Source of the DNA: Planctomycetota bacterium | GTDB lineage: Bacteria > Planctomycetota > JAJSAM01 > JAJVHW01 | Assembly (NCBI GenBank): GCA_021776825.1 | Contig: JAJFFG010000067.1 | Coordinates: forward strand, 62,001 to 126,000 | Length of the DNA: 64,000 bases | Reading direction: 5' to 3' | In this document: one piece after another, positions 15,460-23,853 of the stretch | How positions within the stretch are numbered: position 1 is the first letter of the stretch | Layout of the letters: each line of letters begins with the position of its first letter | Translations under genes and position numbers: made by a program | Notes under the pieces: generated by a model | What the model was told of the DNA's origin: nothing | The model's input: the letters and a program-made list of their open reading frames with translations, nothing else | The model's database searches: none

Positions 15460-18400
15460 ATGACAGGTTTCCACATCGGCGGCGTCTCTGGGGCGGTGCC
15501 GATGCCCGAACGCGAGTCCGCCCTTCGACCCGAGATCCTGCTCCGCAACGCGGGGTGGTTGCGCGGGCTCGCGCGGCAGCTCGTGCGGGACGAGGCGGCG
15601 GCGGACGACGTCGTGCAGGAAACGTGGTTGAAGGCGCTCGCGAACGCACCTCGCTCGCAAGAGGACGGCCCGGGCCTGCGGGCCTGGCTGGCACGCGTCG
15701 CCCGGAACGTGGCGCACTCCGACCGGAGATCGGCGGCGCAGCGCACGGAGCGCGAATCGAGCGTTGCGAGGCCGGAGGCCACACCCGCGGCGGTCGAAAC
15801 CGCCGCGCGGATGGAGACGCACCGGCGACTCCTGGCTGCGGCGGACGCGCTCGAGGAGCCCTACCGCACGGCGATCCGCATGCGGTGGTTCGACGGGCTG
15901 CCGCCGCGCGAGATCGCTGCGCAACTCGGCGTCGCGCCGCACGTCGTCTGGACGCGGCTCTCGCGGGCGCACTCACAACTCCGCGAGCGACTGGAAGAAC
16001 GCCACGGCGGTCGACGCGCCATGGTCCTGGCGCTCGCCGGGATGTCGGGCGCGGGTGACGTTGGGCGCGGTTCGGGCGGGATCGCCGCGGGGACCGCAGC
16101 AGCGGTCACGGGAGGCATCGTGGGGATGACAACGAAGGTGGCGGCCGGCGCCGTCGTGGCGGGGCTGCTCGCACTGTGGTGGATGAACCGAGACCCGGTC
16201 GCCGACATCGGCGCTCCAGCCGCGGCGGAGACGGACACCGCAACGCAATCCGACGTGCCGTCGCGACCTCGCGTGGTCGACGAGAAAGACGTCGCGCCGG
16301 AGGGCATGGCGGCTGAACCGGATGCGCCCGACAAGGTGGCGCGGCCGATCACCGCCCGCGTCGTCGACGCCGAGACGGGTGCGACGATCGAGGGTGCAAG
16401 CCTTCTCGTCGCCTATCGCGAGCTCATCAACTTCCTCGGTCACGAGTTCGAGGGCACCGTCGTCGAGGGGAGCGCCGTCGGCGACTGGACGTCCTTCGAC
16501 CTGCGCGAGACGACGTACCCGCGGTCGCTGCTGCAGCTCCAGGAGATGTACGTCATCGTCACCGCGGACGGCTACGCCGCGCACGTCGACACGTTCCGGC
16601 CGTTCTCGAACGAGGGCGAGCACATCGATCTCGGTGAGGTCGCACTCGGTCGCGGCGTCGTCATCTCGGGTCGCGTGCGCTCCGGCGCCACGGGCGGGTC
16701 GCTTGCGGGCGCGCAGATGTACGTCACGCGTCCGACCCAGCGCTTCATGGCGGCGGCTCTCGGCTACGCGATGCCGGCCGGCACGTCGGACGCCGACGGG
16801 ACGTTCACACTGGATCGCCCGGCGCTACCGGTCAACAGGAGCCAGGTCATCGTCGTGATGGCGCTGACCAACGAAGGTGTCGGCGCGCGAGAGCTCTATC
16901 CACGTGGTGATGGCGACGTCGATGACGTCGAGATCATCGTCCAGTCCGCTCCGCTCACCGTGATCGTGCGCGATGCGAACGGGGCGGCGGTGAGTGGCGC
17001 GTTCGTCACGACGAGCTTCCGAGCGGGTCCCTTCCGTGCGTCGGACCTGCCGGGAGCGTCGGGGTGGCTCGGTCCGCACGCGGAGCTCCGTGAGCTGATT
17101 GCGGGCCAGACGGACGCTGACGGCGTGCTGCGCCTGACGACGTTCCCGGTGATCCAGAAGGCATCGCGCATCGACGTGGTGGCCAACGCCCCGGGACATG
17201 CCTCGGCCACCGCGCTCGACGTGTCGGTCGGGCCCGGCGGCGCCACGATCGAGCTGGCGCTACGCCCCGATGCGGAGCGGTCCATCGTCGGGCGCGTCGT
17301 CGACGAGTCCGGCGCGCCGGTGTCGGATGCCGAGGTCGCGTTCGTCGAGGTCGGGACGCCGAAGGGCCCGACGACCACGTCGGCGGCCGACGGCACGTTC
17401 CGGCTCACCGACTTCGGCTTCCGCGGCGACTGGCAGATCCAGGCGCGGGCGTCGCACGATCGCGCGGGGCGCGCGGACGTGATGCTTCCGAGGGACGGGG
17501 TCGTCGACGCCGGCGACCTCATCGTTCGGCGAGCGGCAGCGGTCACGGGTCGGGTCACGAACGCGGCGGGCGAGCCGGTGCCACGCGTCGGGATCGTCGT
17601 GTTTCTGCATGGCGAGAGCCACGCCGGCCTGACGGAGAACGACGGATCGTTCCGGATCGAGGACATTACCGACGGCGAGTGGAACCTCGACGTGCGTGCG
17701 CGGTCATTCGGGGGCGTGCACTACGACAAGGAGCCGCTGCGACTGGTGCGCGCGGGCGATGATGTGCAGGTCATGGTGCGCGCGCTACCAACCGGCGATG
17801 CGCGCCTCGTGCTCTCGATGGTCGACGCGAAGACGGGCGCGGCCATCCACTCCGACGACGTGGACGTCATGCTGCTGCCAGTCGAGGGAACGCAGCGCCA
17901 CGGGGGCATCACGGTCATGAAGCACCGCGACGGTCCGACGATTGAGCGCGTGGCTCCGGGCCGTTGGCGGGTCTGGGCCCGTGTGAAGGACTACGTACCG
18001 ACGTTCGTGTCGGTCACCGTCGAGGAGGGCGTGCGCGAGGTGCGCGCCACGGTGCGCTTCGGATCCGGCGCCACGCTCGCGGGCACGGTCGACACTGCAG
18101 CCATTCCGAACTTCCGCAACGTCACCGTCATGATCTCTCCTATGGGGCAGCGCTCGCTACCGGGCGGCGCCAAGTGGTGGCACCGTCCCCCGCACGGCCA
18201 CACGCGGACGTCGTCGCAGGTAGAGGAGGGACGCTTCTCGTTCGATCGCCTGCCGCCGGGACGCTGGAAGATCCGGCTCCTCGGTCCGGGGATCGTCGGC
18301 GCCGCCGAGGTCGTGCTCACGGATGCGCAGACGACGCCCGTCGTCGTCACCGCTCGGCGGGGTGCCATCGTGCGCTTTCATGGCGACGCCGTCGTCGCCC

Positions 18401-18648
18401 CCGGCCACGCGTTGGTCGCGGTGGCGCGTCCCGGCGAAGAGTGGCAGGAACGCACGGGTGGGCGGGGCAAGGGCGAGACTCCGTTCACGGCGGCGCTGAC
18501 ACTCGAGCCCGGTCGCTGGCGCTGGCGCGTGCGATTCCCGACTGACCCCGGTCCCTCCCTGACCATGGCGGCGGAGACGCAGGAGGGCGAGATCGACGTC
18601 GCGGGCGGCGACGACATCACGCTTGATGTCCCCGTCACGGCGCGCTGA
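15460..18648 (+). CDS. ECF sigma factor fused to TM helix and beta-domain tail, 1062 aa
   Basis: Residues about 25-95 form sigma region 2 (LVRDEAAADDVVQETWLKAL, WLARVARNVAHS). Residues 123-183 form sigma region 4 with its helix-turn-helix (PPREIAAQLGVAPHVVWTRLSRA). A Gly/Ala-rich stretch leads to one hydrophobic helix (about 226-242, VAAGAVVAGLLALWWM). The remaining ~800 residues are repeated carboxypeptidase-regulatory-like beta domains, with motifs such as G-R-V-V-D-E-S-G-A-P-V-S and D-A-D-G-T-F. ECF factors with long membrane-anchored extensions are known in planctomycetes. The predicted topology is a cytoplasmic sigma and a periplasmic sensor tail in one chain. Starts at 15460 and 15502 (MPERES) are both possible. 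Confidence 0.85.
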   Translation: MTGFHIGGVSGAVPMPERESALRPEILLRNAGWLRGLARQLVRDEAAADDVVQETWLKALANAPRSQEDGPGLRAWLARVARNVAHSDRRSAAQRTERESSVARPEATPAAVETAARMETHRRLLAAADALEEPYRTAIRMRWFDGLPPREIAAQLGVAPHVVWTRLSRAHSQLRERLEERHGGRRAMVLALAGMSGAGDVGRGSGGIAAGTAAAVTGGIVGMTTKVAAGAVVAGLLALWWMNRDPVADIGAPAAAETDTATQSDVPSRPRVVDEKDVAPEGMAAEPDAPDKVARPITARVVDAETGATIEGASLLVAYRELINFLGHEFEGTVVEGSAVGDWTSFDLRETTYPRSLLQLQEMYVIVTADGYAAHVDTFRPFSNEGEHIDLGEVALGRGVVISGRVRSGATGGSLAGAQMYVTRPTQRFMAAALGYAMPAGTSDADGTFTLDRPALPVNRSQVIVVMALTNEGVGARELYPRGDGDVDDVEIIVQSAPLTVIVRDANGAAVSGAFVTTSFRAGPFRASDLPGASGWLGPHAELRELIAGQTDADGVLRLTTFPVIQKASRIDVVANAPGHASATALDVSVGPGGATIELALRPDAERSIVGRVVDESGAPVSDAEVAFVEVGTPKGPTTTSAADGTFRLTDFGFRGDWQIQARASHDRAGRADVMLPRDGVVDAGDLIVRRAAAVTGRVTNAAGEPVPRVGIVVFLHGESHAGLTENDGSFRIEDITDGEWNLDVRARSFGGVHYDKEPLRLVRAGDDVQVMVRALPTGDARLVLSMVDAKTGAAIHSDDVDVMLLPVEGTQRHGGITVMKHRDGPTIERVAPGRWRVWARVKDYVPTFVSVTVEEGVREVRATVRFGSGATLAGTVDTAAIPNFRNVTVMISPMGQRSLPGGAKWWHRPPHGHTRTSSQVEEGRFSFDRLPPGRWKIRLLGPGIVGAAEVVLTDAQTTPVVVTARRGAIVRFHGDAVVAPGHALVAVARPGEEWQERTGGRGKGETPFTAALTLEPGRWRWRVRFPTDPGPSLTMAAETQEGEIDVAGGDDITLDVPVTAR

Positions 18649-18668
18649 TCACGCGGGATGGCCATGCT

Positions 18669-18689
18669 CGGTCATTCCGTCCCAGGGTC
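18669..18689 (+). repeat. Third copy of the sigma-gene repeat
   Basis: It carries the core CCGTCCCAGGGTC and matches the complement of 15439-15459 at 20 of 21 positions. It sits 21 nt after the sigma-fusion stop and about 85 nt before the next start. The short direct repeat GGTCCGTATG follows twice. Confidence 0.7.
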
Positions 18690-18760
18690 CGTATGGCCGG
18701 TCCGTATGACCGGATCGCGCTCGTCGTCCTCGCCACGACGCGCTAGACCGCCGAGAGGGC

Positions 18761-18766
18761 TATGCT
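18761..18766 (+). promoter_or_regulatory. -10 hexamer, leaderless start
   Basis: TATGCT, 8 nt spacer, ATG 18775. Confidence 0.5.
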
Positions 18767-18774
18767 CGGCGACG

Positions 18775-19473
18775 ATGAATCCCCGCAGCATCGTCCATCG
18801 CATCGCACTCGTCGCGCTGGCGGCAGCAGCGTGCCTCCCGCTGGCGGGCTGCCTCTCGTCGGCGCAGCTCCTCCCACCGCGCAACGAACGCGCGGCGTCG
18901 CTCCTCACGCGGCTCGTCCCGCTGAGCGGCGGCGTGATCGCGCTGCGCGGTGAGGGTCGCTCGCACGACGACGAGTTGCTCGACATCCTGCGGCGGAGTG
19001 GCGCGTTTCTGGAGGTGCGACGTGAGTGGGGCGATGAGACGGCTGGGTACTGGGCGGAGCCGGTCTCGGAGCCGTTGCGGCCCATGCCGTCCGCCGAGCT
19101 CGACGCGGCGCGAGAGCGACAGTGGGTGCTGACGCTGTACCGAGAGAGGATCCGCGGATCGGCCGAGCCGCGCTCCATGCTCCCCACGGGCCCGTTCTTC
19201 ACCATGGGCATCATCCCGTACTTCCACTCCCTCGACGGCGGCTACGCGTACCGCCTCGAGCGCCTGGGCGGCTCCGCCTCAGAGGGCCGCATCGTCTCGG
19301 CGCCAGGTGGCGGAGACACGGTGACCGGGCTTCTCGCGTACCTCTACGCGCTCAGCCCGGATTGGGCAGTGGAGCCACTCCAAAGCGAGGACGATCGCCG
19401 TCTCGCCGACCTGCTCCTCGTCGCGCTCGTCGACGCCGGCGTCGCGCGCGTGCTTCCCGAGGAGCAGCCATGA
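18775..19473 (+). CDS. Lipoprotein, 232 aa
   Basis: ATG 18775 follows TATGCT by 8 nt. The signal peptide ends in the lipobox L-A-G-C (Cys26). The mature part (about 30-225) has mixed alpha/beta character with SHDDELLDILRRSGAFLEV and a C-terminal helix LADLLLVALVDAG. I do not recognise a family. The stop overlaps the next start (ATGA), so it is co-transcribed and coupled with the DinB-like gene. Its promoter region also contains the third copy of the sigma-gene repeat. Confidence 0.7.
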   Translation: MNPRSIVHRIALVALAAAACLPLAGCLSSAQLLPPRNERAASLLTRLVPLSGGVIALRGEGRSHDDELLDILRRSGAFLEVRREWGDETAGYWAEPVSEPLRPMPSAELDAARERQWVLTLYRERIRGSAEPRSMLPTGPFFTMGIIPYFHSLDGGYAYRLERLGGSASEGRIVSAPGGGDTVTGLLAYLYALSPDWAVEPLQSEDDRRLADLLLVALVDAGVARVLPEEQP

Positions 19474-19973
19474 CCGAACCGTCCGATCAGCCTGACCCGC
19501 GGATCGAGCTCATGCTCGCGAACATCGACCGCGCGTACGACCGCCGCTCGTTCCACGGGACGACGCTGCGCGGGGCGCTGCGCGGGCTGAAGGTCGACGT
19601 CGCCGTCTGGAAGCCGGCGCCGGATCGCAACAGCATCTGGCAGCTGATCCTGCACGCGGCGTACTGGAAGTACATCGTGCGCCGCAGCCTGACCGAGGAT
19701 ACGAAGGCCCGCTTCGCACGCTCGCCGAGCAACTTCCCGCGCGTGCCCGAGTCCCCCACTCCGGCGGGCCTGAAGCGCGACATCGCTCTGCTCGGCGACG
19801 AGCACCGGCGCATGCGCGCGGCTGTCGCGACCGTCGACGTCACGACACTCGAGCGTCCGGCGAAGAAGCGCGGGCCGACGCGTCTTGACCTGATCCTCGG
19901 CATCGCGGCGCACGACCTCTACCACACCGGCCAGATCCAGCTCCTGAAGCGGCTCTATCCGACACAGGGCTGA
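19470..19973 (+). CDS. DinB-like four-helix protein, 167 aa
   Basis: ATG 19470 overlaps the previous stop. The helical pattern and the histidines in ILHAAYWKYIVRRS (about residue 52) and AAHDLYHTGQIQLLKRL (about residue 150) match the DinB/YfiT superfamily, in which three His bind a divalent metal. Members are thiol-dependent transferases or stress-induced proteins of unknown substrate. Length is normal for the family. The second gene of a two-gene unit with the lipoprotein. Confidence 0.8.
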   Translation: MTEPSDQPDPRIELMLANIDRAYDRRSFHGTTLRGALRGLKVDVAVWKPAPDRNSIWQLILHAAYWKYIVRRSLTEDTKARFARSPSNFPRVPESPTPAGLKRDIALLGDEHRRMRAAVATVDVTTLERPAKKRGPTRLDLILGIAAHDLYHTGQIQLLKRLYPTQG

Positions 19974-19984
19974 CCCCAACGACG

Positions 19985-19990
19985 TAGCCT
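19985..19990 (+). promoter_or_regulatory. -10 hexamer near start
   Basis: TAGCCT, 9 nt spacer, ATG 20000. Slightly longer spacing than most, still with no ribosome site. Confidence 0.45.
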
Positions 19991-19999
19991 GACCGGCGC

Positions 20000-20770
20000 A
20001 TGTCGATCCCCCCCATCTACGACGAGCTCGCCGAGCACTGGCCGTTGGTCCTCCCGCGCGACGACTACGCCGCCGAGGCGACGCACTGGCGTGAGACGCT
20101 TCGCGAGGCGCTCGGGCCGGGGCGTCACCACGTGCTCGATCTCGGAACCGGCGGCGGGCACAGCCTGTCGCACCTGACCGAGGAGTTCGACGCGACGGCG
20201 GTGGATCTATCGCCGGCGATGCTCGCGAACTCCGAGCGGCTGAACCCCGGTGTGGAGCACCTCGTCGGTGACATGCGCTCGATCCGTCTCGGCCGCATGT
20301 TCGACGCCGTGCTCATCCACGACTCGGTCTCGTACCTGCTGAGCGAGGACGACCTCGCCGCGACGTTCACGACGGCACGCATCCATCTCCGTCCGGGCGG
20401 CGTGCTGATCTGCGCGCCGGATTGGACGCGCGAGACGTTCGACGGTCCGCAGGCGCACGTGCACGGCCCGCACGGCGACGAGCGCGAGATCACCACGCTC
20501 GTGTACGACCACGATCCGGACCCGACGGACACGACCATCGAGGCGATCTTCGTGTTCCTCATTCGCAAGGATGGACAGGTTCGCGTCGTCGAGGATCGGC
20601 ACCTACTGGGGCTGTTCCCGCGCGCGACGTGGGAGCGGCAGATGACGGCCGCGGGCCTCGACGTCTCGCTGCGGTCCTTCCCGGCCGAGAAGGACGGGCA
20701 CGAAGCGTGGCTGTTCATCGGACGCGTGCCGGACCGAGCGGACGACGGCCGCGTCGCCGTCAGTCGGTGA
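20000..20770 (+). CDS. Class I SAM-dependent methyltransferase, 256 aa
   Basis: Motif I is V-L-D-L-G-T-G-G-G (residues 45-53), followed by the acidic end of beta 2 (TAVDLSP), motif II-like FDAVLIHDSVSYLL and LRPGGVLICAPDW. This is a standard Rossmann-like methyltransferase of the MT-25/MT-11 type. The substrate cannot be read from sequence. The C-terminal part (about 165-250) is a beta lid domain. The 3' end overlaps the convergent gene ending at 20760 by 11 nt. Confidence 0.85.
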   Translation: MSIPPIYDELAEHWPLVLPRDDYAAEATHWRETLREALGPGRHHVLDLGTGGGHSLSHLTEEFDATAVDLSPAMLANSERLNPGVEHLVGDMRSIRLGRMFDAVLIHDSVSYLLSEDDLAATFTTARIHLRPGGVLICAPDWTRETFDGPQAHVHGPHGDEREITTLVYDHDPDPTDTTIEAIFVFLIRKDGQVRVVEDRHLLGLFPRATWERQMTAAGLDVSLRSFPAEKDGHEAWLFIGRVPDRADDGRVAVSR

Positions 20771-21203
20771 CGCTGCCGTCGATGATCGTCAGGTCGGGCT
20801 GGATCAGGAAGTGCTGCTCGCCCGAGTCGTCGCTGTCGACGTAGCCGAGTCCTGGCACGGAGTGACGCGTCACCGGCCCGTCGAACGTCACGCAGAGCGA
20901 GAAGCCCCGAGCGTTGCTCGCGCGGGTTCGCACGACGCCACCGGGGAGGAGTTCGTCCACCTCCTCCAGCGTCGGCGGCGCGGACGCGCGCGCCCCCGGA
21001 TCTCCGGCGAACAAGACGACGTTCCGCAGCGTGTGCGGGCTGTCGTTGCGAACGACGAAGTCGACGTGGCCCCAACTCCAGAGCGCGTACGCGAAGGCGC
21101 CCCCGCAGACCACAGCGCAGCTGCCGAGCACGAATGCCGTGGCTACGATCGCGCGACGCAGCGAGCTCGGCGCGCGGGCGGCGGCGGGCAAGTCAGTCTC
21201 CAC
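20760..21203 (-). CDS. Membrane-anchored paralogue A, 147 aa
   Basis: The start is GTG 21203. An 18-codon micro-ORF overlaps it by 11 nt. One N-terminal helix (about 18-44) precedes a beta domain with FVVRNDSPHTLRNVVLFAGDPG, LCVTFDGPV and FLIQPDLTIIDG. The gene at 21299-21736 shares all these blocks (CVVRNDSAFTLKNVVLIAGD, LCVEFDGPY, FRIEPDLSIV), so the two are tandem paralogues. The family is not known to me. The domain is predicted to be extracytoplasmic. Confidence 0.7.
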   Translation of the reverse strand: METDLPAAARAPSSLRRAIVATAFVLGSCAVVCGGAFAYALWSWGHVDFVVRNDSPHTLRNVVLFAGDPGARASAPPTLEEVDELLPGGVVRTRASNARGFSLCVTFDGPVTRHSVPGLGYVDSDDSGEQHFLIQPDLTIIDGSVTD

Positions 21204-21249
21204 GACGGACCCCCGCGTCCGGAAACCACGCTGATCTGGTCGTGTGCAT
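21193..21249 (-). CDS. Leaderless micro-ORF overlapping paralogue A, 18 aa
   Basis: ATG 21249 lies 8 nt after TACGAT. The peptide MHTTRSAWFPDAGVRRGD ends in a TGA that lies 8 nt inside the paralogue A frame (11-nt overlap with the GTG start). The same layout occurs at 21726. Translation is inferred from that conserved geometry. Confidence 0.45.
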   Translation of the reverse strand: MHTTRSAWFPDAGVRRGD

Positions 21250-21257
21250 CGATCCCG

Positions 21258-21263
21258 ATCGTA
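21258..21263 (-). promoter_or_regulatory. -10 hexamer of paralogue A unit
   Basis: Minus-strand TACGAT, 8 nt spacer, ATG 21249 of the micro-ORF. Confidence 0.55.
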
Positions 21264-21298
21264 GCTCGCGCATCCGGGCGGGCCAACCGCGCGGGACC

Positions 21299-21736
21299 TC
21301 ACCGCCCTGGAACGATCGACAGATCCGGCTCGATACGGAATCTCTGTTGGCGCGACCCGCCCAGGCCCATGAGGCCGCGAATCGAGCGGCGCCGATAGGG
21401 CCCATCGAACTCGACGCAGAGTGGACCGATAGCCCAGTGGTCATGGCTCACGCGCATGACCTCGCCGGGCCCTAGCTCGTCCCGTTCCGCGAGGACACGC
21501 GATGCGCTAGAGAGGCTGGGGCCCGGGTCCCCCGCGATGAGGACGACGTTCTTCAGCGTGAATGCGCTGTCGTTGCGCACGACGCAGTCGATCTCCGGGT
21601 GCTCGCGCTCCCAGAGCGTGCGCAAGCCGCCACCGACGCAGATCAGAAGACAGATCCCCACCGCGTAGAGCGCGAGGAGGATTGCCGCGTGCAGGGTGCT
21701 CCTCGGCCGGGTCGAGGCGGACGCGTCAGGCGGCAC
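21299..21736 (-). CDS. Membrane-anchored paralogue B, 145 aa
   Basis: The start is GTG 21736, overlapped by a 12-codon micro-ORF in exactly the same way as paralogue A. An N-terminal helix (about 15-38, LHAAILLALYAVGICLLICVG) is followed by the shared beta domain (VVRNDSAFTLKNVVLIAGDPG, PLCVEFDGPYRRRSI, FRIEPDLSIVPG). Length and domain order match paralogue A. Both have separate promoters although they lie in tandem on the same strand. Function unknown. Confidence 0.7.
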   Translation of the reverse strand: MPPDASASTRPRSTLHAAILLALYAVGICLLICVGGGLRTLWEREHPEIDCVVRNDSAFTLKNVVLIAGDPGPSLSSASRVLAERDELGPGEVMRVSHDHWAIGPLCVEFDGPYRRRSIRGLMGLGGSRQQRFRIEPDLSIVPGR

Positions 21737-21764
21737 GGCGGGACTCTGCGGCGACCGACGTCAT
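21726..21764 (-). CDS. Leaderless micro-ORF overlapping paralogue B, 12 aa
   Basis: ATG 21764 lies 8 nt after TACCAT. The peptide MTSVAAESRRAA ends in TGA with an 11-nt overlap onto the GTG of paralogue B. Peptide sequence is not conserved with the 21193 micro-ORF; the spacing is. Confidence 0.45.
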   Translation of the reverse strand: MTSVAAESRRAA

Positions 21765-21772
21765 CGATGGCG

Positions 21773-21778
21773 ATGGTA
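21773..21778 (-). promoter_or_regulatory. -10 hexamer of paralogue B unit
   Basis: Minus-strand TACCAT, 8 nt spacer, ATG 21764 of the micro-ORF. Confidence 0.55.
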
Positions 21779-21880
21779 GCGGGCGCGCAGCCCCGTCCGT
21801 CCCCGGTGCTCGGTTTGCAGTCGACCGGAGTACGCTGCGTGGAGCGCGCCACGAGCAAGTCGGCGCAACGGAGGCAGAGC

Positions 21881-22798
21881 ATGGGTTCCGGGATCGTCGA
21901 CTTCCATTCGCACTTCTTCTCGCGGACATTCTTCGAGACGCTCGCCGCACAGTCGCCGCAGCCCGGCACGCCCGAAGAACGACTTGGGCGCGTGTTGGAG
22001 AAGACCGGGCTCGCACTCCCCGGACCCGATACCTCCGAGCACGTCGCGCGCTGGCGGGCCGAGATGGATACGCACGGCGTCGAGCACCTCGTCAGCTTCG
22101 CCAGCGTGCCGCCGGAGATCTCGGTCCTCGCCGAGGCCGCAGCAGCCGCCGAGGGACATCTCACGCCGTTCGCCATCGTGAACCCGTTGGCGCCGGGGGC
22201 CGCCGATCGCGTGCGCGGACTCCTCCAGGACGGTCCGTTTCGCGGCGTGCTGCTGTTTCCGGCAGCGCACCACTACCGCCTAGGCGATGCTGCCGTGCGG
22301 CCCGTGCTCGAAGCCCTGCACGACGCGCGCGCGATCGCAGTCGTCCACTGCGGCCTGCTCGTCGTCAAGCTGAAGGACCTGCTCGGACTCCCGCGCACTC
22401 AAGACATCGCGTACGCAAACCCGCTCGACATCGTCCCGGCGGCCAACGCGTTCCCGAACGCGCGCTTCGTGATCCCGCACTTCGGCGCCGGCTTCCTGCG
22501 CGAGACGCTGATGGCCGGGACCATGTGTCGGAACGTCTACACCGACACGTCGTCGTCCAACTCGTGGATGGCCACGCAGGCGGCGGACCTGACGCTCGCC
22601 GATGTCTTCCGCAAGGCGCTCGGTGTGTTCGGTCCCGAGCGCATCCTGTTCGGCACGGACTCGTGCACGTTCCCGCGCGGCTGGCGCGCGGACCTGCTGG
22701 ACGCTCAGCGGGCCGCGATGACTACGTGCGATCTCGACGATGACGACGTCGCTCTGATCCTCGGCGGCAACGCTCGACGCCTGCTCGCCGGCGAGTAG
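21881..22798 (+). CDS. Amidohydrolase-2 family metal-dependent hydrolase, 305 aa
   Basis: ATG 21881 has GGAGG upstream. The N-terminal metal motif is D-F-H-S-H (residues 7-11). Further ligands expected for a TIM-barrel amidohydrolase are the His in VVHCGLLVVK, the His in VIPHFGAGF and the Asp in LFGTDSCTFPRG. Length is typical of the amidohydrolase-2 family (decarboxylases and hydrolases such as ACMSD-like enzymes). The substrate is not predictable. Divergent from paralogue B, with 116 nt between the micro-ORF start and this gene. Confidence 0.85.
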   Translation: MGSGIVDFHSHFFSRTFFETLAAQSPQPGTPEERLGRVLEKTGLALPGPDTSEHVARWRAEMDTHGVEHLVSFASVPPEISVLAEAAAAAEGHLTPFAIVNPLAPGAADRVRGLLQDGPFRGVLLFPAAHHYRLGDAAVRPVLEALHDARAIAVVHCGLLVVKLKDLLGLPRTQDIAYANPLDIVPAANAFPNARFVIPHFGAGFLRETLMAGTMCRNVYTDTSSSNSWMATQAADLTLADVFRKALGVFGPERILFGTDSCTFPRGWRADLLDAQRAAMTTCDLDDDDVALILGGNARRLLAGE

Positions 22799-22802
22799 CC
22801 GA

Positions 22803-23786
22803 TCAGCCCTTCAGCAGATCCACCCAGTACTCGGCCTTGGCGGCGGCCTTCGTGCCGCGGTACTTGGTGATGACCTTCTTCAGCAGCTTCATGGCCGCCT
22901 TTTTGTCGGTCAGCTCGACCTTCTTGGCCTGGGCAAACTGCTCCACGAACATGCGCCAGGCGTCGAGCTCGCGCTTGACCTTCTTGTCGCCATCCATGGC
23001 GTCGAGCTCGGCCTGGGCCTTCGCCGCCGCGCCAGAGCCGGCGTGCTCCCGCACGACCTCTTCGAGCGCGTGGTACCGGTCGAGCAGGGTCTGCTTCGCC
23101 TTCTTCTTCAAGGCGGTGGCGAGCGACGCGTCGGCCTGCTTGTCCATCCATCCGCGCAGCGCCTCGAGGCGACCACGATCGTCCTTGGGGACATCCTCGG
23201 CGGCGAGCGTCTTCTCGATGGCCGCACGGGCTGCGGCGTAGTCCTTCAGGTCGAGGTTGTCGAGCACCTCGGCGTAGGTCGCCGGCACCCACGGCACGTC
23301 ACTGACGTGCCTCAGAAGCATGGTGATCTCGGGGTCCGCGCGATCGGCGAAGTTGCCGACCCAGGCGACCTTGCCCTGAACGTCCAGGATGTACGTCGTC
23401 GGGAACCCGCCCTTGCGGCCCCATCGCGTGCGGAGATCCGTGACGCCCGCAACGACCGGGTAGTCGATCGCGTGCATCTGGACGAACGCCTTCACGTCGG
23501 CGAGCGACTCCTCGAACACGGAGACGAGCACGAGCCCCTTCTCGCCGTACTTCGTGCGCAGCTCCTTCAGCTTGAGCACCTGCTTCTCGGTCTGCTCGAC
23601 CTTCGTGTGCCCGAGCTGGAGAACCACCACCTTGCCACGCCACTTCGTGAAGTCGACCTCGTCGCAGTTGACGAACGACGCGTCGCTTCCGACGGGCTTC
23701 GGCACGTCGCCCTTGGCGAGTTCGGCCAGGGCCGGCGCCGCCAGCCCCAGCGTCAGCGCGGCGGCGATGAGAAGAGAGCGGGTCAT
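22803..23786 (-). CDS. Secreted thioredoxin-fold protein lacking CxxC, 327 aa
   Basis: ATG 23786 is preceded by GAGG at 5 nt; GTG 23792 is an alternative. A signal peptide (to about residue 21) is followed by a TlpA/AhpC-type thioredoxin fold (about 40-150). It has KVVVLQLGHTKVEQTEKQV where redox members have W-C-x-x-C, then GLVLVSVFEESLADV and the cis-Pro loop GGFPTTYILD. No active-site cysteine remains; the single mature Cys is in VNCDEVD. A helical Lys/Ala-rich region (about 165-325) follows. Probably a non-redox periplasmic adaptor. It lies 68 nt after the esterase gene and is likely co-transcribed with it. Confidence 0.75.
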   Translation of the reverse strand: MTRSLLIAAALTLGLAAPALAELAKGDVPKPVGSDASFVNCDEVDFTKWRGKVVVLQLGHTKVEQTEKQVLKLKELRTKYGEKGLVLVSVFEESLADVKAFVQMHAIDYPVVAGVTDLRTRWGRKGGFPTTYILDVQGKVAWVGNFADRADPEITMLLRHVSDVPWVPATYAEVLDNLDLKDYAAARAAIEKTLAAEDVPKDDRGRLEALRGWMDKQADASLATALKKKAKQTLLDRYHALEEVVREHAGSGAAAKAQAELDAMDGDKKVKRELDAWRMFVEQFAQAKKVELTDKKAAMKLLKKVITKYRGTKAAAKAEYWVDLLKG

Positions 23787-23853
23787 GTCCACCTCGCAGC
23801 TCAGGGGTTCACGCGCGGGTCAGGCCTCACGGTACCGGAAGCGACCAGGTCGA

